A stretch of 64,000 nucleotides of DNA, from contig NZ_NIJF01000044.1 in NCBI RefSeq assembly GCF_003316765.1, positions 104,629-168,628 of the forward strand, given 5' to 3'. Source of the stretch: Bacillus sp. P14.5 (GTDB taxonomy: Bacteria > Bacillota > Bacilli > Bacillales > Bacillaceae_B). Shown here piece by piece: positions 1-11,924 of this stretch (positions are counted from its first letter, which is position 1; each line of letters begins with the position of its first letter). A program made the translations under genes and the position numbers. A model generated the notes under the pieces. That model was not told where the DNA came from. It searched no databases and worked only from the letters and a program-made list of their open reading frames with translations.

Positions 1-1
1 A

Positions 2-349
2 TTCCGGTTACCTATCTGGGGTTGGGGAAAGATAGAATATAAAAACAGTGTTGAAGAACTGGATGAACACAAAGTGAAGTTTCTTAAATGGGAACTGCCT
101 GTAACCTATATAGAAAAAACCGTGAGAGAGAAGGAAGACGTAACGAGGAAATACTCCCGGAAAGAGGCTGTCGCCACGGCAAAAGATCTGGCCAGGGATA
201 ATTTGAAAGCGGGTCTTCCTGAGGAATCGGAGGTTACCGGTGAAAAAATTTTACACGAACAGATTGAAAATGGTAAAGTAAGGTTAAATGTACACTTTAA
301 AGTAATAGAAGACATAGCTGTCGGACAACCAATCATTCAAGGAGACTGA
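2..349 (+). CDS. yqfD: Sporulation protein YqfD, C-terminal part (5' end outside window)
   Basis: The reading frame is open from the first bases of the window to the TGA at 347-349, so this is the last ~115 codons of a longer gene. The tail is rich in charged residues and the gene lies immediately upstream of phoH, as yqfD does in B. subtilis. YqfD is a membrane-anchored protein made during sporulation; its biochemical role is not established. The assignment rests on position and on general resemblance of the tail, since the N-terminal membrane region is not visible here. The stop is 3 nt from the phoH start, which implies co-transcription. There is a GTG at 74, but nothing supports it as a true start because coding-like sequence continues upstream. 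Confidence 0.75.
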   Translation, partial: FRLPIWGWGKIEYKNSVEELDEHKVKFLKWELPVTYIEKTVREKEDVTRKYSRKEAVATAKDLARDNLKAGLPEESEVTGEKILHEQIENGKVRLNVHFKVIEDIAVGQPIIQGD

Positions 350-352
350 GTA

Positions 353-1315
353 ATGCCAGATGAACTAAATACCACAAACATTCAACTTGATAATCCAAAT
401 GAAGCGATTGCACTATTCGGCGTCTCAGATTCACATTTGAAGTCAATGGAAAACGAATTGTCGATTTCCATTGTCACCCGTGGAGAATCCGTTTATATTT
501 CAGGCGAAGAGCAAGCTGTCTCTATGGCGCAGGAAATTTTGAACAAGCTTCTTGTAATCATCCGCAAAGGAATCAATATCAGCCAGCGTGATGTCACATA
601 CGCGCTGCAGATGGCGAAGCAAGGGACACTGGAGTACTTCGAAGACTTATACAATGAAGAGATAACGAAAAATGCCAAAGGCAAACCGATACGCGTTAAG
701 ACATTAGGGCAAAGGCAGTACATCCATGCCATCCGTAATAACGACCTTGTTTTCGGAATAGGTCCTGCAGGTACAGGAAAAACGTATTTGGCCGTTGTAA
801 TGGCCGTACATGCTTTAAAAAACGGGATGGTCAAAAGAATCATTCTTACCCGGCCGGCAGTCGAAGCCGGGGAAAGCCTCGGTTTTCTTCCAGGCGACCT
901 GAAAGAGAAAGTGGATCCTTATTTAAGGCCGCTGTATGATGCCTTGAATGATGTGCTTGGATCTGACCACACCCAGCGGCTGATCGAGCGGGGAACCATT
1001 GAAGTTGCTCCCCTTGCTTATATGAGGGGCAGAACACTGGATGATGCCTTTGTCATCCTTGATGAAGCTCAGAATACCACGCAGGCGCAGATGAAGATGT
1101 TCCTGACCAGGCTCGGATTTGAATCGAAAATGATCATCAATGGTGATCGGACCCAAGTTGATTTACCAAAAGGAGCGCAATCCGGACTGGTGGCAGCGGA
1201 AAAGATCCTCAAGGAAATTAAAGGGCTGTCCTTTGTCTATCTCGAGCAGACAGATGTAGTCCGCCATCCGCTTGTTGGCAAAATCATAAATGCTTATGAA
1301 AAAAATTCAATGTGA
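353..1315 (+). CDS. phoH: PhoH-family ATPase
   Basis: 320-residue PhoH-like protein, the normal length for the family. An N-terminal KH-like region (about residues 20-75) is followed by a P-loop ATPase domain with Walker A GPAGTGKT at residues 137-144 and a Walker B region reading VILDEAQN. The family binds RNA or nucleotides and is linked genetically to RNA metabolism and ybeY; the exact reaction is unsettled. ATG 353 follows AAGGAGA at an 8-nt distance. The gene is 3 nt downstream of yqfD and upstream of pgpH and ybeY, the standard Firmicutes order. A strong terminator follows at 1322. Confidence 0.95.
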   Translation: MPDELNTTNIQLDNPNEAIALFGVSDSHLKSMENELSISIVTRGESVYISGEEQAVSMAQEILNKLLVIIRKGINISQRDVTYALQMAKQGTLEYFEDLYNEEITKNAKGKPIRVKTLGQRQYIHAIRNNDLVFGIGPAGTGKTYLAVVMAVHALKNGMVKRIILTRPAVEAGESLGFLPGDLKEKVDPYLRPLYDALNDVLGSDHTQRLIERGTIEVAPLAYMRGRTLDDAFVILDEAQNTTQAQMKMFLTRLGFESKMIINGDRTQVDLPKGAQSGLVAAEKILKEIKGLSFVYLEQTDVVRHPLVGKIINAYEKNSM

Positions 1316-1321
1316 TCACGG

Positions 1322-1354
1322 CTGTCTGCAGGTAATCCTGCAGACAGTTTTTTT
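1322..1354 (+). terminator. Rho-independent terminator after phoH
   Basis: A perfect 11-bp inverted repeat (CTGTCTGCAGG / CCTGCAGACAG) with a 4-nt loop is followed directly by a run of seven T. It separates yqfD-phoH from pgpH. Confidence 0.9.
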
Positions 1355-1488
1355 ATCCTGGCAAGTTGGGAAATAAATACATGAGCGAAAATAGAGAGTG
1401 CAATCCAATGTGAAAACTGTTATCATTTTACATAATTAATAGAAAATTCACCTCTATACATAACTTGAAACCAGCCGGGAGGATTCTG

Positions 1489-3674
1489 ATGAAGTTTCAG
1501 CCTTATATCAATAAGATTCGTTCGATATTGAGTTATAAAGTATTTACACTTCTTATTTTTGTCGTTCTGGGTTTATTGCTTTATGGAGTTCTTTATGGAA
1601 ATGTTAAACCGGAGAAGTATGATGTGAACGTTTTTGAAATTGCAGACGTGACAATCAGAGCTCCCAAATTAATCAAGGATGAAGAGCTGACGCAGAAAAA
1701 AGGGAAGAGGCAGCGGATGAAGTACCCAATCAATACACCCGCCAGCAGGATGTGGTTGAGAACCGCGTATCTCTCATAGAATCGATATTTGGGATTATCA
1801 AAGATGTAGGGAAGGATGCTGATCCTTCGCAGGCTGAAGGGCAAGCTGAGACAGCTGAAGAGGACAAGGCTGAACTTTCCATGGAGGAAAAACTTGCTGA
1901 ACTTAAAGTACAGCTGACAAAGAATGCTAACGTGAGAGAGAATATTACCCAGAGCATTCCAGACAGTATTTTCCTCACGCTGCTGCAGTTAAATGATAAC
2001 GAATTGGAGCGCGTAAAAACGACGGTTGTTTCTCAAATCAAGACGACTATGAGTGACAAGATTTACGAAGAAGATTTATATGCTGTCAATGAAAGGATGG
2101 ATACCAGATTAAGGGCACTCAATCTTCCTCCATCCATGATCGAGGCGGCAGTCTTCTTGAGCAGGTTCGCTGTTATTCCAACAGAGGTGTTTAACCAGGA
2201 ATTAACTCAGCAAAAGAAGCAGCAGGCGATGGAAGAAGTGGCATATGAGGAAATTATTGAAGGGGAAGTCATTGTTCAGCAGGGAAAAATGATTACCCAT
2301 GAGGATTACAGGCAATTGGAGCTATTGGGCCTGCTTTCAACGGAAACTCCAATTAAACCGTTTATCGGGCTTGGAATATTCGTCGTCCTGGCCATCGGTG
2401 CCATTTATTATCATTTTCATAACTGGGACCTCCCTGAAGAAAGAAAACAGAACAGGCTCATCCTTCTCAGTCTTATATTCGTCATCAGTCTCATTTTAAT
2501 GAAGATCACAGCTCTGATGAAGGAACTTGATTTGGACAGGGTGGGATTTCTGTTCCCGGCTGCGCTTGCGGGAATGCTGATCAGGATCATGCTTAATGAA
2601 AGGATTGCCATGCTGATGGTCATGATCCTCGCCGCCTGCGGAAGCATAGTATTCCATTATGAGATTTCAGGAGCGATCGATATAGAAATGGCCATCTACA
2701 TTATGTTTAGCGGGCTTGCCGGGGTATTGTTCCTATCAAGCCGGAAAAACCGTACGAACATTTTGCAGGCAGGATTATTTGTATCCCTGGTGAACGTTAT
2801 GATTATCCTGTTTCTTCTCTTTTTACGCGGTGTCACCTACACAAACTTGGAATATACTTATTTTGTTGTTTATGGGTTTGTCTCAGGTATCGGATCTGCG
2901 GTGCTGACAATAGGGTTTCTGCCATTTTTTGAAGCAGGATTCGGGATCTTGTCCGCAATGAGGCTTGTTGAACTGTCAAATCCAAACCATCCGCTCCTTA
3001 AAAAGCTGCTTACAGAAGCACCAGGGACCTATCATCATAGTGTCATGGTTGCCAACCTGGCTGAAACGGCCTGTGAAGCGATCGGAGCGAATGGCTTGCT
3101 TGCAAGGGTCGGATGCTATTATCATGATGTAGGAAAGACGGTCAGGCCCCATTATTTTATTGAGAATCAGATGAACAACGGCAATCCGCATGATCACCTG
3201 CCTCCGGAAAGGAGCAGAGATATCATCATCCACCACGCTGCAGATGGAGCAGAAATGCTGCGGAAATATAAGCTGCCCAAAGAATTCATTGATATTGCGG
3301 AGCAGCATCATGGAACGACGCTCCTTAAATTCTTTTACTATAAGGCTTTAAAAGATAATGAAGACCTGGATGAGGAATCTTATAGATATCCAGGACCGAA
3401 GCCGCAAACGAAGGAAACGGCTGTCATCAGTATTGCTGACAGTGTGGAGGCGGCTGTAAGATCGATGAAGGGTCCTACCAACGAAGAGATTAAAAAGCTT
3501 GTGGATAATATAGTGAAGGACAGGCTTCAGGACGGACAATTCAACGAATGTGATATAACCCTTAAAGAATTGGATATAGTAAAGAAAACCCTATGTGAAA
3601 CACTCAATGGGATATTTCACTCGAGGATAGAATATCCGGAAGCTAATAGAAAGGAGCTAGCACATGAATCTTGA
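1489..3674 (+). pseudogene. pgpH: Cyclic-di-AMP phosphodiesterase PgpH (7TMR-HD), single-base frameshift as read
   Basis: The N-terminal part (from ATG 1489, GGGAGG 6 nt upstream, one transmembrane helix at about residues 16-38) and the long C-terminal part (open from before 1752) lie in different frames. Moving from the first to the second at the A-run 1696-1701 gives a continuous protein of about 728 residues if one base is added, the expected PgpH length. The rest shows an extracytoplasmic region, about seven membrane helices and a cytoplasmic HD domain with HHS and YHDVGK motifs, which hydrolyses c-di-AMP. The stop overlaps the start of ybeY. The neighbours are those of an intact housekeeping operon, so I read the shift as a missed A in A6 (true A7) rather than a dead gene. 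Confidence 0.85.
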
Positions 3675-4134
3675 AATAGACTTTTTGGATGAAACAGAAC
3701 AATTGGTTGATTGTGACAGAGAACTTGTACAGGGTCTGCTGAATTATGCAGCCGGTCAGGAAAATGTGGAGCCGGCAAGTGAATTGACGATCTCATTTGT
3801 AAAGAACGATCGTATAAAGGAAATTAATAAAGAATACCGTGATAAGGACCAGGCTACAGATGTGATATCTTTCGCAATGGAAGAACTGGGAGAAGATGAG
3901 ACAAAGATTGTTGGAGATGGTATTCCGCGTATCTTGGGAGATATTATTATTTCCGTTGAAAAAGCTAAAGAACAGGCTGACGAATATGGCCATTCTTTTT
4001 CAAGGGAGCTGGGTTTCCTTGCTCTTCACGGTTTCCTCCATCTATTGGGATACGACCACATGAATGAGGAAGATGAAAAGAGAATGTTCGGCAGACAAAA
4101 GGAAATCCTTGATGGATATGGATTACAAAGATAA
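3664..4134 (+). CDS. ybeY: Endoribonuclease YbeY (16S rRNA maturation)
   Basis: 156-residue UPF0054 protein with the zinc motif [11 protein letters not shown] near residue 120, diagnostic for YbeY metal-dependent RNases that act in 16S rRNA 3'-end processing and ribosome quality control. ATG 3664 lies inside the last codons of pgpH behind AAAGGAG, so translation is probably coupled. Its 3' end in turn overlaps the start of dgkA. The phoH-pgpH-ybeY-dgkA-cdd-era series is the usual one in Bacillus. Confidence 0.97.
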   Translation: MNLEIDFLDETEQLVDCDRELVQGLLNYAAGQENVEPASELTISFVKNDRIKEINKEYRDKDQATDVISFAMEELGEDETKIVGDGIPRILGDIIISVEKAKEQADEYGHSFSRELGFLALHGFLHLLGYDHMNEEDEKRMFGRQKEILDGYGLQR

Positions 4135-4504
4135 ACCCTCAACCGGAAGGAAGTTTCTTCGTTCCTTTAAATTTGCTTTACGGGGTATCAGGCTTGTTTT
4201 TAAGGAAGAATTTAATTTCCTCGTTCATTTTGCCGTCTCCATTACTGTGGTGGCTGCAGGATTTCTTTTATCTATTTCCGCGATTGAATGGATCGTCGTC
4301 ATTCTTTTAATTGCAGGAATGTTTGCTTTGGAAATGCTGAATACAGCTGTTGAGCGGGCAGTCGATTTAGTGACTAAAGAGTACCATCCCTTGGCAGGAC
4401 AGGCAAAGGACATAGCGGCAGGCGCTGTTTTGTGTTATGCTGCAGGAGCCATGGTGATCGGCCTGATCATATTCCTGCCAAAGCTGTGGGAATTTATAGT
4501 ATGA
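4112..4504 (+). CDS. dgkA: Undecaprenol / diacylglycerol kinase DgkA
   Basis: 130-residue small integral membrane kinase. Three hydrophobic helices are visible and the family signature [13 protein letters not shown] occurs near the middle. In Gram-positive bacteria this enzyme phosphorylates undecaprenol, recycling the lipid carrier for the cell wall. I chose ATG 4112 (AAGGAA about 8 nt upstream); ATG 4118 is an alternative two codons later. It overlaps the ybeY 3' end by 23 nt. A terminator follows at 4511, so it closes this operon. Confidence 0.93.
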   Translation: MDMDYKDKPSTGRKFLRSFKFALRGIRLVFKEEFNFLVHFAVSITVVAAGFLLSISAIEWIVVILLIAGMFALEMLNTAVERAVDLVTKEYHPLAGQAKDIAAGAVLCYAAGAMVIGLIIFLPKLWEFIV

Positions 4505-4510
4505 GATGAC

Positions 4511-4544
4511 AGATTGCAGAGGCTTCCTTTGCAGTCTTTTTTAT
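4511..4544 (+). terminator. Rho-independent terminator after dgkA
   Basis: A 12-bp stem with two G-U pairs (AGATTGCAGAGG / CCTTTGCAGTCT), a 3-nt loop and a six-T tail. Confidence 0.88.
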
Positions 4545-6518
<1,974 letters not shown>

Positions 6519-6631
6519 AAAGTAAAATGATGGAAAACTTACAATATTTACGTCTCATGTTTTTTCTTCTGAAGGTCAATCTAATAACACAAGGCAAGTG
6601 GCTAGTTTAAAACATGAAAGGCGGGGTTTTT

Positions 6632-6775
6632 ATGTTGGACTTTACCTGGAAGGTATTTTCGCAAACAGGTAGTATAGACACATATTTACTTTTCAAAGAA
6701 CTTGAGTCAACGGATGACGAAGGGATTCTTGAATTTGATGAAGAACTAGCGGAGATGGACCATCCTATCTCTTAA
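6632..6775 (+). CDS. yqzL: Small conserved protein YqzL
   Basis: 47-codon gene starting at ATG 6632 behind GAAAGGCGG and ending with TAA at 6773. The protein begins MLDFTWKVFSQTGSIDTYLL and has an acidic tail. This matches the small YqzL family, always found between era and recO in Bacillus. Its function is unknown. The conserved position and good ribosome-binding site make it a real gene despite its size. Confidence 0.88.
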   Translation: MLDFTWKVFSQTGSIDTYLLFKELESTDDEGILEFDEELAEMDHPIS

Positions 6776-6898
6776 GCCGTAAACCAATGGCTGTTAAGAA
6801 AGTGCGGCCAATAATGTGGAGTGTCTTATATTGAGGAATATTTGATTGATTACCTGGGCTGTCACCCGACCCTTCTAAAGTAATCGGGAGGTGGCTGT

Positions 6899-7651
6899 AT
6901 GCTGCAGAAATGTGAAGGCATTGTCATTAGGACAAATAATTATGGTGAATCGAATAAAATAGTAACGATCTATTCCAGAGAGAATGGGAAGCTGGGGGTA
7001 ATGGCTAGGGGTGCAAAGAAAACAAACAGCCGATTATCTTCAGTCTCCCAACTTTTTACATATGGGTATTTTTTGTTCCAGAAGAGCAGCGGACTTGGTA
7101 CACTTCAGCAGGCAGAAACCATTACCTCCATGCGGCATATCAGGGAGGACCTTTTTAAAACAGCCTACGCCACTTATGTAGTCGAACTTTTAGACAAAGG
7201 CACAGAAGAACGAAAACCAAACCCTTTTCTGTTTGAGATGCTCTTCCAGACGCTTACGTACATCAATGAAGAGTATGACCCTGATATCGTCACCCACATC
7301 TTTGAAATGAAAATGCTCCCTGTTTTAGGACTCTATCCCTCATTGGACAAGTGTGCTGTTTGCGGCAAAACCGAAGGGGAATTTTCATTTTCATTTAAAG
7401 AAAACGGGATTATATGCCATAGGTGTTTGGAGGGTGATCCAAATCATTTCAAAGTTTCTTCCCAAACCATCAAACTGCTGAGGCTGTTTTACCATTTTGA
7501 CATGAACCGTTTGGGAAAGATATCATTGAAGGATTCAACCAAAGAAGAATTAAAGAAGATCATCCGAACCTATTACGATGAAAATTCAGGGCTTTTTCTT
7601 AAGTCCAGAAAATTCCTTGATCAGATGGATAGAATGAAGGATCTATTGTGA
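6899..7651 (+). CDS. recO: DNA repair protein RecO
   Basis: 250 residues. The N-terminal OB fold begins [21 protein letters not shown] zinc-binding set CAVC...CHRC lies near residues 150-178, and the C-terminus is helical. RecO loads RecA onto SSB-coated DNA in the RecFOR pathway. ATG 6899 has GGGAGGTGG directly upstream. The length matches the B. subtilis protein (about 255). Its 3' flank holds the 52-bp tandem array described below. Confidence 0.96.
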   Translation: MLQKCEGIVIRTNNYGESNKIVTIYSRENGKLGVMARGAKKTNSRLSSVSQLFTYGYFLFQKSSGLGTLQQAETITSMRHIREDLFKTAYATYVVELLDKGTEERKPNPFLFEMLFQTLTYINEEYDPDIVTHIFEMKMLPVLGLYPSLDKCAVCGKTEGEFSFSFKENGIICHRCLEGDPNHFKVSSQTIKLLRLFYHFDMNRLGKISLKDSTKEELKKIIRTYYDENSGLFLKSRKFLDQMDRMKDLL

Positions 7652-8003
7652 CAAAGTTGACGGCAGACGCTGTCAGCTTTTTAATTTTCAGGATATATTT
7701 CAGCGTAAGCGGAGATTCAATTGAAGGCCTGTGTCAGAAAGATGATCCTGAGTTCTTGAGAGAGTGGCAGCAAAAAGGGAAAATTAATCGCAAAGATGAA
7801 GTCGATCGCAACGGGAGCGCGGTACATCAACACAAGAATACGCAAAGATGATGTCCTTCTAATCGGGAGCGGGGGACATCATAACAAAAGAACCAGAAGA
7901 TGATGTACTCGTACCGGGAGCGGAGTATATCATAAAAAAACCTGGCCATTATATGTCTAGCACCACTGCCGAAGCCACATGTTCAAATAGAAGTCTCAAC
8001 AAA
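7652..8003. other. Intergenic region 3' of recO
   Basis: No gene supported. A weak 67-codon open frame overlaps the recO stop, but it has no homologous look and runs into the tandem repeat, so I do not call it. The notable content is the 52-bp-period array at 7795-7941. Confidence 0.6.
7795..7941. repeat. Three tandem hairpin units with exact 52-bp period
   Basis: Units start with GATGA at 7795, 7847 and 7899. Each carries a conserved core GGGAGCG in what would be the loop. The arms pair within each unit but differ between units: GATGATGTCC with GGACATCAT in unit 2, and ATGATGTACTC with GAGTATATCAT in unit 3. The third unit is truncated at its end. The array lies between the recO stop and the glyS terminator. 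Confidence 0.75.
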
Positions 8004-8050
8004 CAAAAAAGCGTGCCGGCACAGTCTGCGAGGACTGTACCGGCACGCTT
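8004..8050 (-). terminator. Terminator of glyS
   Basis: An 18-bp inverted repeat with one mismatch (8009-8026 with 8033-8050) is followed, reading on the minus strand, by a run of T (plus-strand A run 8005-8010). It lies 14 nt after the glyS stop. Confidence 0.9.
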
Positions 8051-8063
8051 AGTTTATTTCAAA

Positions 8064-9437
8064 TTAAAATTGAACCTTCTCCTGAAGGAACCCTTTTACT
8101 TCGCTGATCGGCATGCGGACCTGATCCATGGAGTCGCGGTCACGGACTGTCACCTGGCCGTCTTCCACAGAATCAAAATCAAAAGTAATGCAGAATGGAG
8201 TGCCGATTTCATCTTGTCTTCTGTAGCGTTTACCGATTGATGCTGTTTCATCAAAATCAATCATCAAGTCTTTGGATAACTCCTCATACACTTTAAAAGC
8301 ATCATCAGAAAGCTTTTTAGAGAGCGGAAGGACGGCTGCTTTAAATGGAGCAAGAGCCGGGTGGAAACGAAGTACCGTTCTTGTTTCCTTTTCAAGTTCT
8401 TCTTCCTCATAAGCATCGCATAGGTAAGCAAGTGTTACACGGTCGGCCCCCAATGATGGTTCTATGCAATAAGGAACAAACTTCTCATTTGTTTGAGGGT
8501 CCATGTAGTGGAAGTCCTCGTTAGAATGTTCCATATGGCGTTTAAGGTCAAAGTCGGTACGGTCTGAAATTCCCCAAAGTTCGCCCCAGCCAAATGGGAA
8601 CTTATACTCAATATCTGTAGTCGCATTGCTGTAATGAGATAATTCGTCATCATCATGATCACGCAGTCTCATATTATCTTCTTTCATGCCAAGAGCCAAA
8701 AGCCAGTTCTTACAAAACTCTCTCCAATAAGAGTGCCATTCAAGATCCTCGCCTGGTTTGCAGAAGAATTCCAATTCCATTTGTTCAAATTCACGTGTAC
8801 GGAAAGTAAAGTTACCCGGGGTAATCTCGTTCCGGAAGCTTTTTCCAATCTGCCCGATTCCGAATGGAACTTTTTTACGCATCGAGCGCTGAACATTCTT
8901 GAAGTTGACGAAAATACCTTGAGCTGTCTCTGGTCGAAGGAAAATTTCATTTGTTGATGACTCCGTTACTCCCTGGTGTGTTTTAAACATTAGGTTGAAC
9001 TGGCGGATTTCAGTGAAATCACGGCTTCCGCAGTCAGGGCAGGCAATTTCATATTCATCAATAATTTCTGCCATTCTTTCAAATGGAAGTCCGTCAACGA
9101 TCATTTCGACTCCTTTTTCTTCAAGGGCGTTCTCGATGATTTTATCTGCACGATGGCGGGTTTTGCAATTTTTACAATCAATCATAGGGTCATTAAAGTT
9201 TCCAACGTGTCCCGAAGCTACCCAGGTTTGCGGGTTCATGAGGATGGAAGCATCCAGTCCGACATTGTAAGGTGATTCCTGAATGAATTTTTTCCACCAA
9301 GCTTTTTTGATGTTATTCTTGAGTTCGACTCCAAGCGGTCCATAATCCCAAGTGTTGGCAAGCCCTCCGTATATTTCAGAGCCGGGGAAAACAAATCCTC
9401 TGTGTTTTGCTAAATTTACGATTTCTTCCATTGCCAT
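8064..9437 (-). CDS. glyS: Glycyl-tRNA synthetase, single-chain dimeric type
   Basis: 457-residue class II glycyl-tRNA synthetase of the homodimeric (eukaryote/Gram-positive) kind, charging tRNA-Gly. Visible motifs include [12 protein letters not shown] near the N-terminus, the motif 2 region [15 protein letters not shown], and a C-terminal anticodon-binding domain. The start is ATG 9437 with AAAGGAG upstream on the minus strand; ATG 9431 is the next option. In B. subtilis the same locus holds the unrelated two-subunit glyQ-glyS on the other strand. Here it is one gene facing the opposite way, under its own T-box. Confidence 0.96.
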   Translation of the reverse strand: MAMEEIVNLAKHRGFVFPGSEIYGGLANTWDYGPLGVELKNNIKKAWWKKFIQESPYNVGLDASILMNPQTWVASGHVGNFNDPMIDCKNCKTRHRADKIIENALEEKGVEMIVDGLPFERMAEIIDEYEIACPDCGSRDFTEIRQFNLMFKTHQGVTESSTNEIFLRPETAQGIFVNFKNVQRSMRKKVPFGIGQIGKSFRNEITPGNFTFRTREFEQMELEFFCKPGEDLEWHSYWREFCKNWLLALGMKEDNMRLRDHDDDELSHYSNATTDIEYKFPFGWGELWGISDRTDFDLKRHMEHSNEDFHYMDPQTNEKFVPYCIEPSLGADRVTLAYLCDAYEEEELEKETRTVLRFHPALAPFKAAVLPLSKKLSDDAFKVYEELSKDLMIDFDETASIGKRYRRQDEIGTPFCITFDFDSVEDGQVTVRDRDSMDQVRMPISEVKGFLQEKVQF

Positions 9438-9544
9438 TTCCTAAACAACTCCTTTGAATTTTTAGCTCTTGATTCAGGATTATTTATTTCAAGATAAGAA
9501 ACAACATTCTACTAAATAGAGCAGGGTTAAAAAATAAAATAAAA

Positions 9545-9790
9545 AAAGCACGTCTCCAGGCAATAATGCCTAGGGACGAGCTTTAGCCCGCGGTTCCACC
9601 CTAGTTGATATACGTTGGTATATCCACTTTCGTTTTAAGATGCTCAGGAATGCCGCTTCCTTGTATTCCGGGCTTCCACCACCTCCGGATCGCTTTTTGC
9701 ACAAGTACTTATAGTCCCGTCACTGCATCAGTCATTATTAAGTTGGTTCCAAGAAAGCATCCTTAGAAAGATGGAATAATTTTATCACTT
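9545..9790 (-). ncRNA. Glycine T-box riboswitch leader of glyS
   Basis: Read on the minus strand, the leader contains the canonical T-box AGGGTGGAACCGCGGGCT (9602-9585). This is followed by a terminator hairpin and T-run (9584-9541), ending about 100 nt before glyS. Stem I features are visible: a GGTGGTGGAA element and a specifier GGC (a glycine codon) followed by A at 9654-9652. Uncharged tRNA-Gly would pair with the GGC specifier and the T-box bulge and favour antitermination. The upstream boundary is approximate. Confidence 0.93.
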
Positions 9791-10096
9791 TCTATAAGAA
9801 TATACAACAATTCAGTAAAGATACAAAATAATTGCAGTGTTCAGGTTAAAAAGCTAACCTATGGGAAGGCATGCAAATAAAAGGTGTACAAGCCTAGTAT
9901 GTGCTATAATAAAACCTTTCACAAAGAAAACACTAGATTTTCTATTTTGTGTTAACTTCTGTTGCTAAGATACATAAGAAGCATGTTTAGTTAGTTTTAT
10001 AAGAAGTCTTTCTTTTCTTTTTTCTTAATAGTATATAATATTTAGTATAAAGTATAACACTTATTTTATACATTTGTCCGTTAGGTGGTGAGCAAG
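9791..10096. other. Divergent promoter region glyS / ccpN
   Basis: A+T-rich, about 300 bp, no gene. It must hold the glyS promoter (minus) and the ccpN promoter (plus). Several TATAAT-like boxes are present (for example near 9905 and 10035), but spacing to -35 sites is not clear enough to assign. Confidence 0.5.
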
Positions 10097-10723
10097 ATGG
10101 AACTAAATAATCGGCAGGAGTATATTCTGCAAATTGTAAAAGATAACGGCCCGATAACAGGAGAGCAGATTGCTGAGAGGCTTAATCTGACCCGCGCAAC
10201 ACTACGGCCGGACTTAGCCATATTGACTATGGCAGGCTATTTGGATGCAAGGCCGCGTGTAGGTTATTTTTATTCAGGAAAGACCGGCACACAGCTCTTG
10301 ACCGAAAACCTGAAAAAAATATTAGTCAGGAATTATCAATCCATTCCGGTTGTTGTGAATGAGAATGTTTCAGTATATGATGCAATAGTGACAATGTTCC
10401 TTGAAGATGTCGGAACTTTATTCGTTATAGATGAAAAAAACCATCTGGTTGGTGTCCTATCTCGAAAGGATCTTTTGCGGGCGAGTATCGGCAAACAGGA
10501 ACTGACCTCCATTCCGGTGAATATCATCATGACAAGGATGCCCAATATCACAACATGTGAAAAAGAGGATTTATTAATCGATGTAGCCAAAAGCCTGATC
10601 GATAAACAAATCGATGCGGTGCCGGTGGTCAATAAGACTGAAAACGGAGAAATGGAAGTAACGGGGAGAATCACAAAAACCAATATTACCAAAGCGTTTG
10701 TTGCTTTGGCTGAGGATATATAA
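10097..10723 (+). CDS. ccpN: CcpN transcriptional repressor of gluconeogenic genes
   Basis: 208 residues from ATG 10097. An N-terminal winged helix-turn-helix (about residues 5-60, including ITGEQIAERLNLTRATLRPDLAIL) is followed by two CBS domains (about 75-205). In B. subtilis CcpN represses gapB and pckA during growth on glucose, and the CBS pair senses adenine nucleotides. AGGTGGTGA lies 7 nt before ATG 10097; upstream GTG codons at 10085 and 10088 fall in that site and are unlikely starts. It is followed by yqfL, its usual partner. Confidence 0.95.
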   Translation: MELNNRQEYILQIVKDNGPITGEQIAERLNLTRATLRPDLAILTMAGYLDARPRVGYFYSGKTGTQLLTENLKKILVRNYQSIPVVVNENVSVYDAIVTMFLEDVGTLFVIDEKNHLVGVLSRKDLLRASIGKQELTSIPVNIIMTRMPNITTCEKEDLLIDVAKSLIDKQIDAVPVVNKTENGEMEVTGRITKTNITKAFVALAEDI

Positions 10724-10748
10724 GTATTAATTCTGGGTGGTGAAGATT

Positions 10749-11555
10749 TTGAAAGAACCGTACATTTATGTAGTATCAGATTCAGTAGGAGAAACCGCAG
10801 AACTTGTGACCAAGGCTGCAATCAGTCAGTTTGACGGCTCTAATACAGTCATCAAGCGTTTCCCATATGTAGAAGACACTTCTCATCTTGATGAAGTTCT
10901 TTCATTGGCCAAATTGAATAATGGACTGATTGTCTATACTTTGGTGAAGCCAGACATGAGAAGGTATCTAAAGGAGGAAGCGGAAAGAGAGCAATTATAT
11001 GCTTTTGATATCATGGGTCCCCTGATGGATACTTATCAGGAAAAATATGATAAAGTCCCTTCAAATGAACCGGGGGTTGTTCGAAAGCTCGATGCTGATT
11101 ATTTTAAAAAGGTCGAAGCAATTGAGTTTGCAGTAAAATATGACGATGGAAGAGATCCCAGAGGACTTTTGAGGGCTGATATTGTTTTGATTGGTGTATC
11201 AAGAACCTCCAAGACTCCTTTATCTCAATACCTGGCTCTTAAAAGGCTGAAGGTTGCGAACGTACCATTAGTTCCAGAAGTTGACCCGCCTGAAGAACTG
11301 TTTAAAGTGCATCCTTCTAAGTGCTTCGGACTGAAAGCTGCACCAGAAAAACTGAACAGCATAAGAAGGGAACGCTTAAAGTCACTTGGGCTTAACGACC
11401 AGGCAAGTTATGCAAACCTCGATAGAATTCAGCAGGAAATTGAATACTTCGAAAAAATCGTAGATAAAATTGGCTGCCATGTAGTGGATGTATCAAATAA
11501 AGCAGTTGAAGAAACGGCCAATATCATCATCAATGAAATTCAGAAGTCAAACTAA
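10749..11555 (+). CDS. yqfL: Pyruvate, phosphate dikinase regulatory protein (PDRP)
   Basis: 268 residues from TTG 10749 with GGTGGTGA 5-6 nt upstream (GTG 10737 or 10740 possible). It has the DUF299 signature: DSVGETAEL near the N-terminus and the nucleotide-binding GVSRTSKTP loop near residue 150. The enzyme phosphorylates and dephosphorylates PPDK (or PEP synthase) on a threonine with ADP and phosphate. It follows ccpN by 25 nt and is co-transcribed with it, linking the regulator to control of PEP flux. A hairpin at 11554 ends the unit. Confidence 0.94.
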   Translation: MKEPYIYVVSDSVGETAELVTKAAISQFDGSNTVIKRFPYVEDTSHLDEVLSLAKLNNGLIVYTLVKPDMRRYLKEEAEREQLYAFDIMGPLMDTYQEKYDKVPSNEPGVVRKLDADYFKKVEAIEFAVKYDDGRDPRGLLRADIVLIGVSRTSKTPLSQYLALKRLKVANVPLVPEVDPPEELFKVHPSKCFGLKAAPEKLNSIRRERLKSLGLNDQASYANLDRIQQEIEYFEKIVDKIGCHVVDVSNKAVEETANIIINEIQKSN

Positions 11556-11586
11556 GGATGCCATTCCAGGATGTCATCCTTTTTCT
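11554..11586 (+). terminator. Hairpin after yqfL
   Basis: AAGGATG pairs with CATCCTT across a 14-nt loop, followed by TTTTTC. The stem is short but correctly placed right after the stop. Confidence 0.65.
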
Positions 11587-11924
11587 AATTGGCCAATGTT
11601 CAACTGGCAGTGCATAAAAATAAAGTGAATGATTGAGGAATATGGAAGCTATAGAAAAAATATATTGTAAACGGGGTTTTTAGTAGTCAAATGCACGAAG
11701 ATATACTATAATAAAAAATTGTGATAAAAATATATTCGAAAATAGGTTTAGACTCATGTATAAACGAATAAACTAATTATTGGGTTATGTCAAGTTATTA
11801 ATGAAGAAAAAAATCGACAAAATGCATTCTTTAGAAGGAACGGCGTGAAAGTTGTCAGATGAAGAAGGATATTTTGAGGTGATGTAGAATAGGTAATAAT
11901 AGCAATTGTGAAGCTGCAGTCTAT
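11587..11924. other. Upstream region of the dnaG-sigA group
   Basis: About 340 bp with no gene. It is A+T-rich, with a TATAAT-type box near 11710 (ATATACTATAATAA) that could drive the yqxD-dnaG-sigA transcript. No -35 is clear. Confidence 0.45.

Noticed and set aside
7648..7851. 67-codon frame overlapping the recO stop
   Set aside because: It has no ribosome-binding site, runs into the 52-bp tandem repeat and shows no protein-like pattern.
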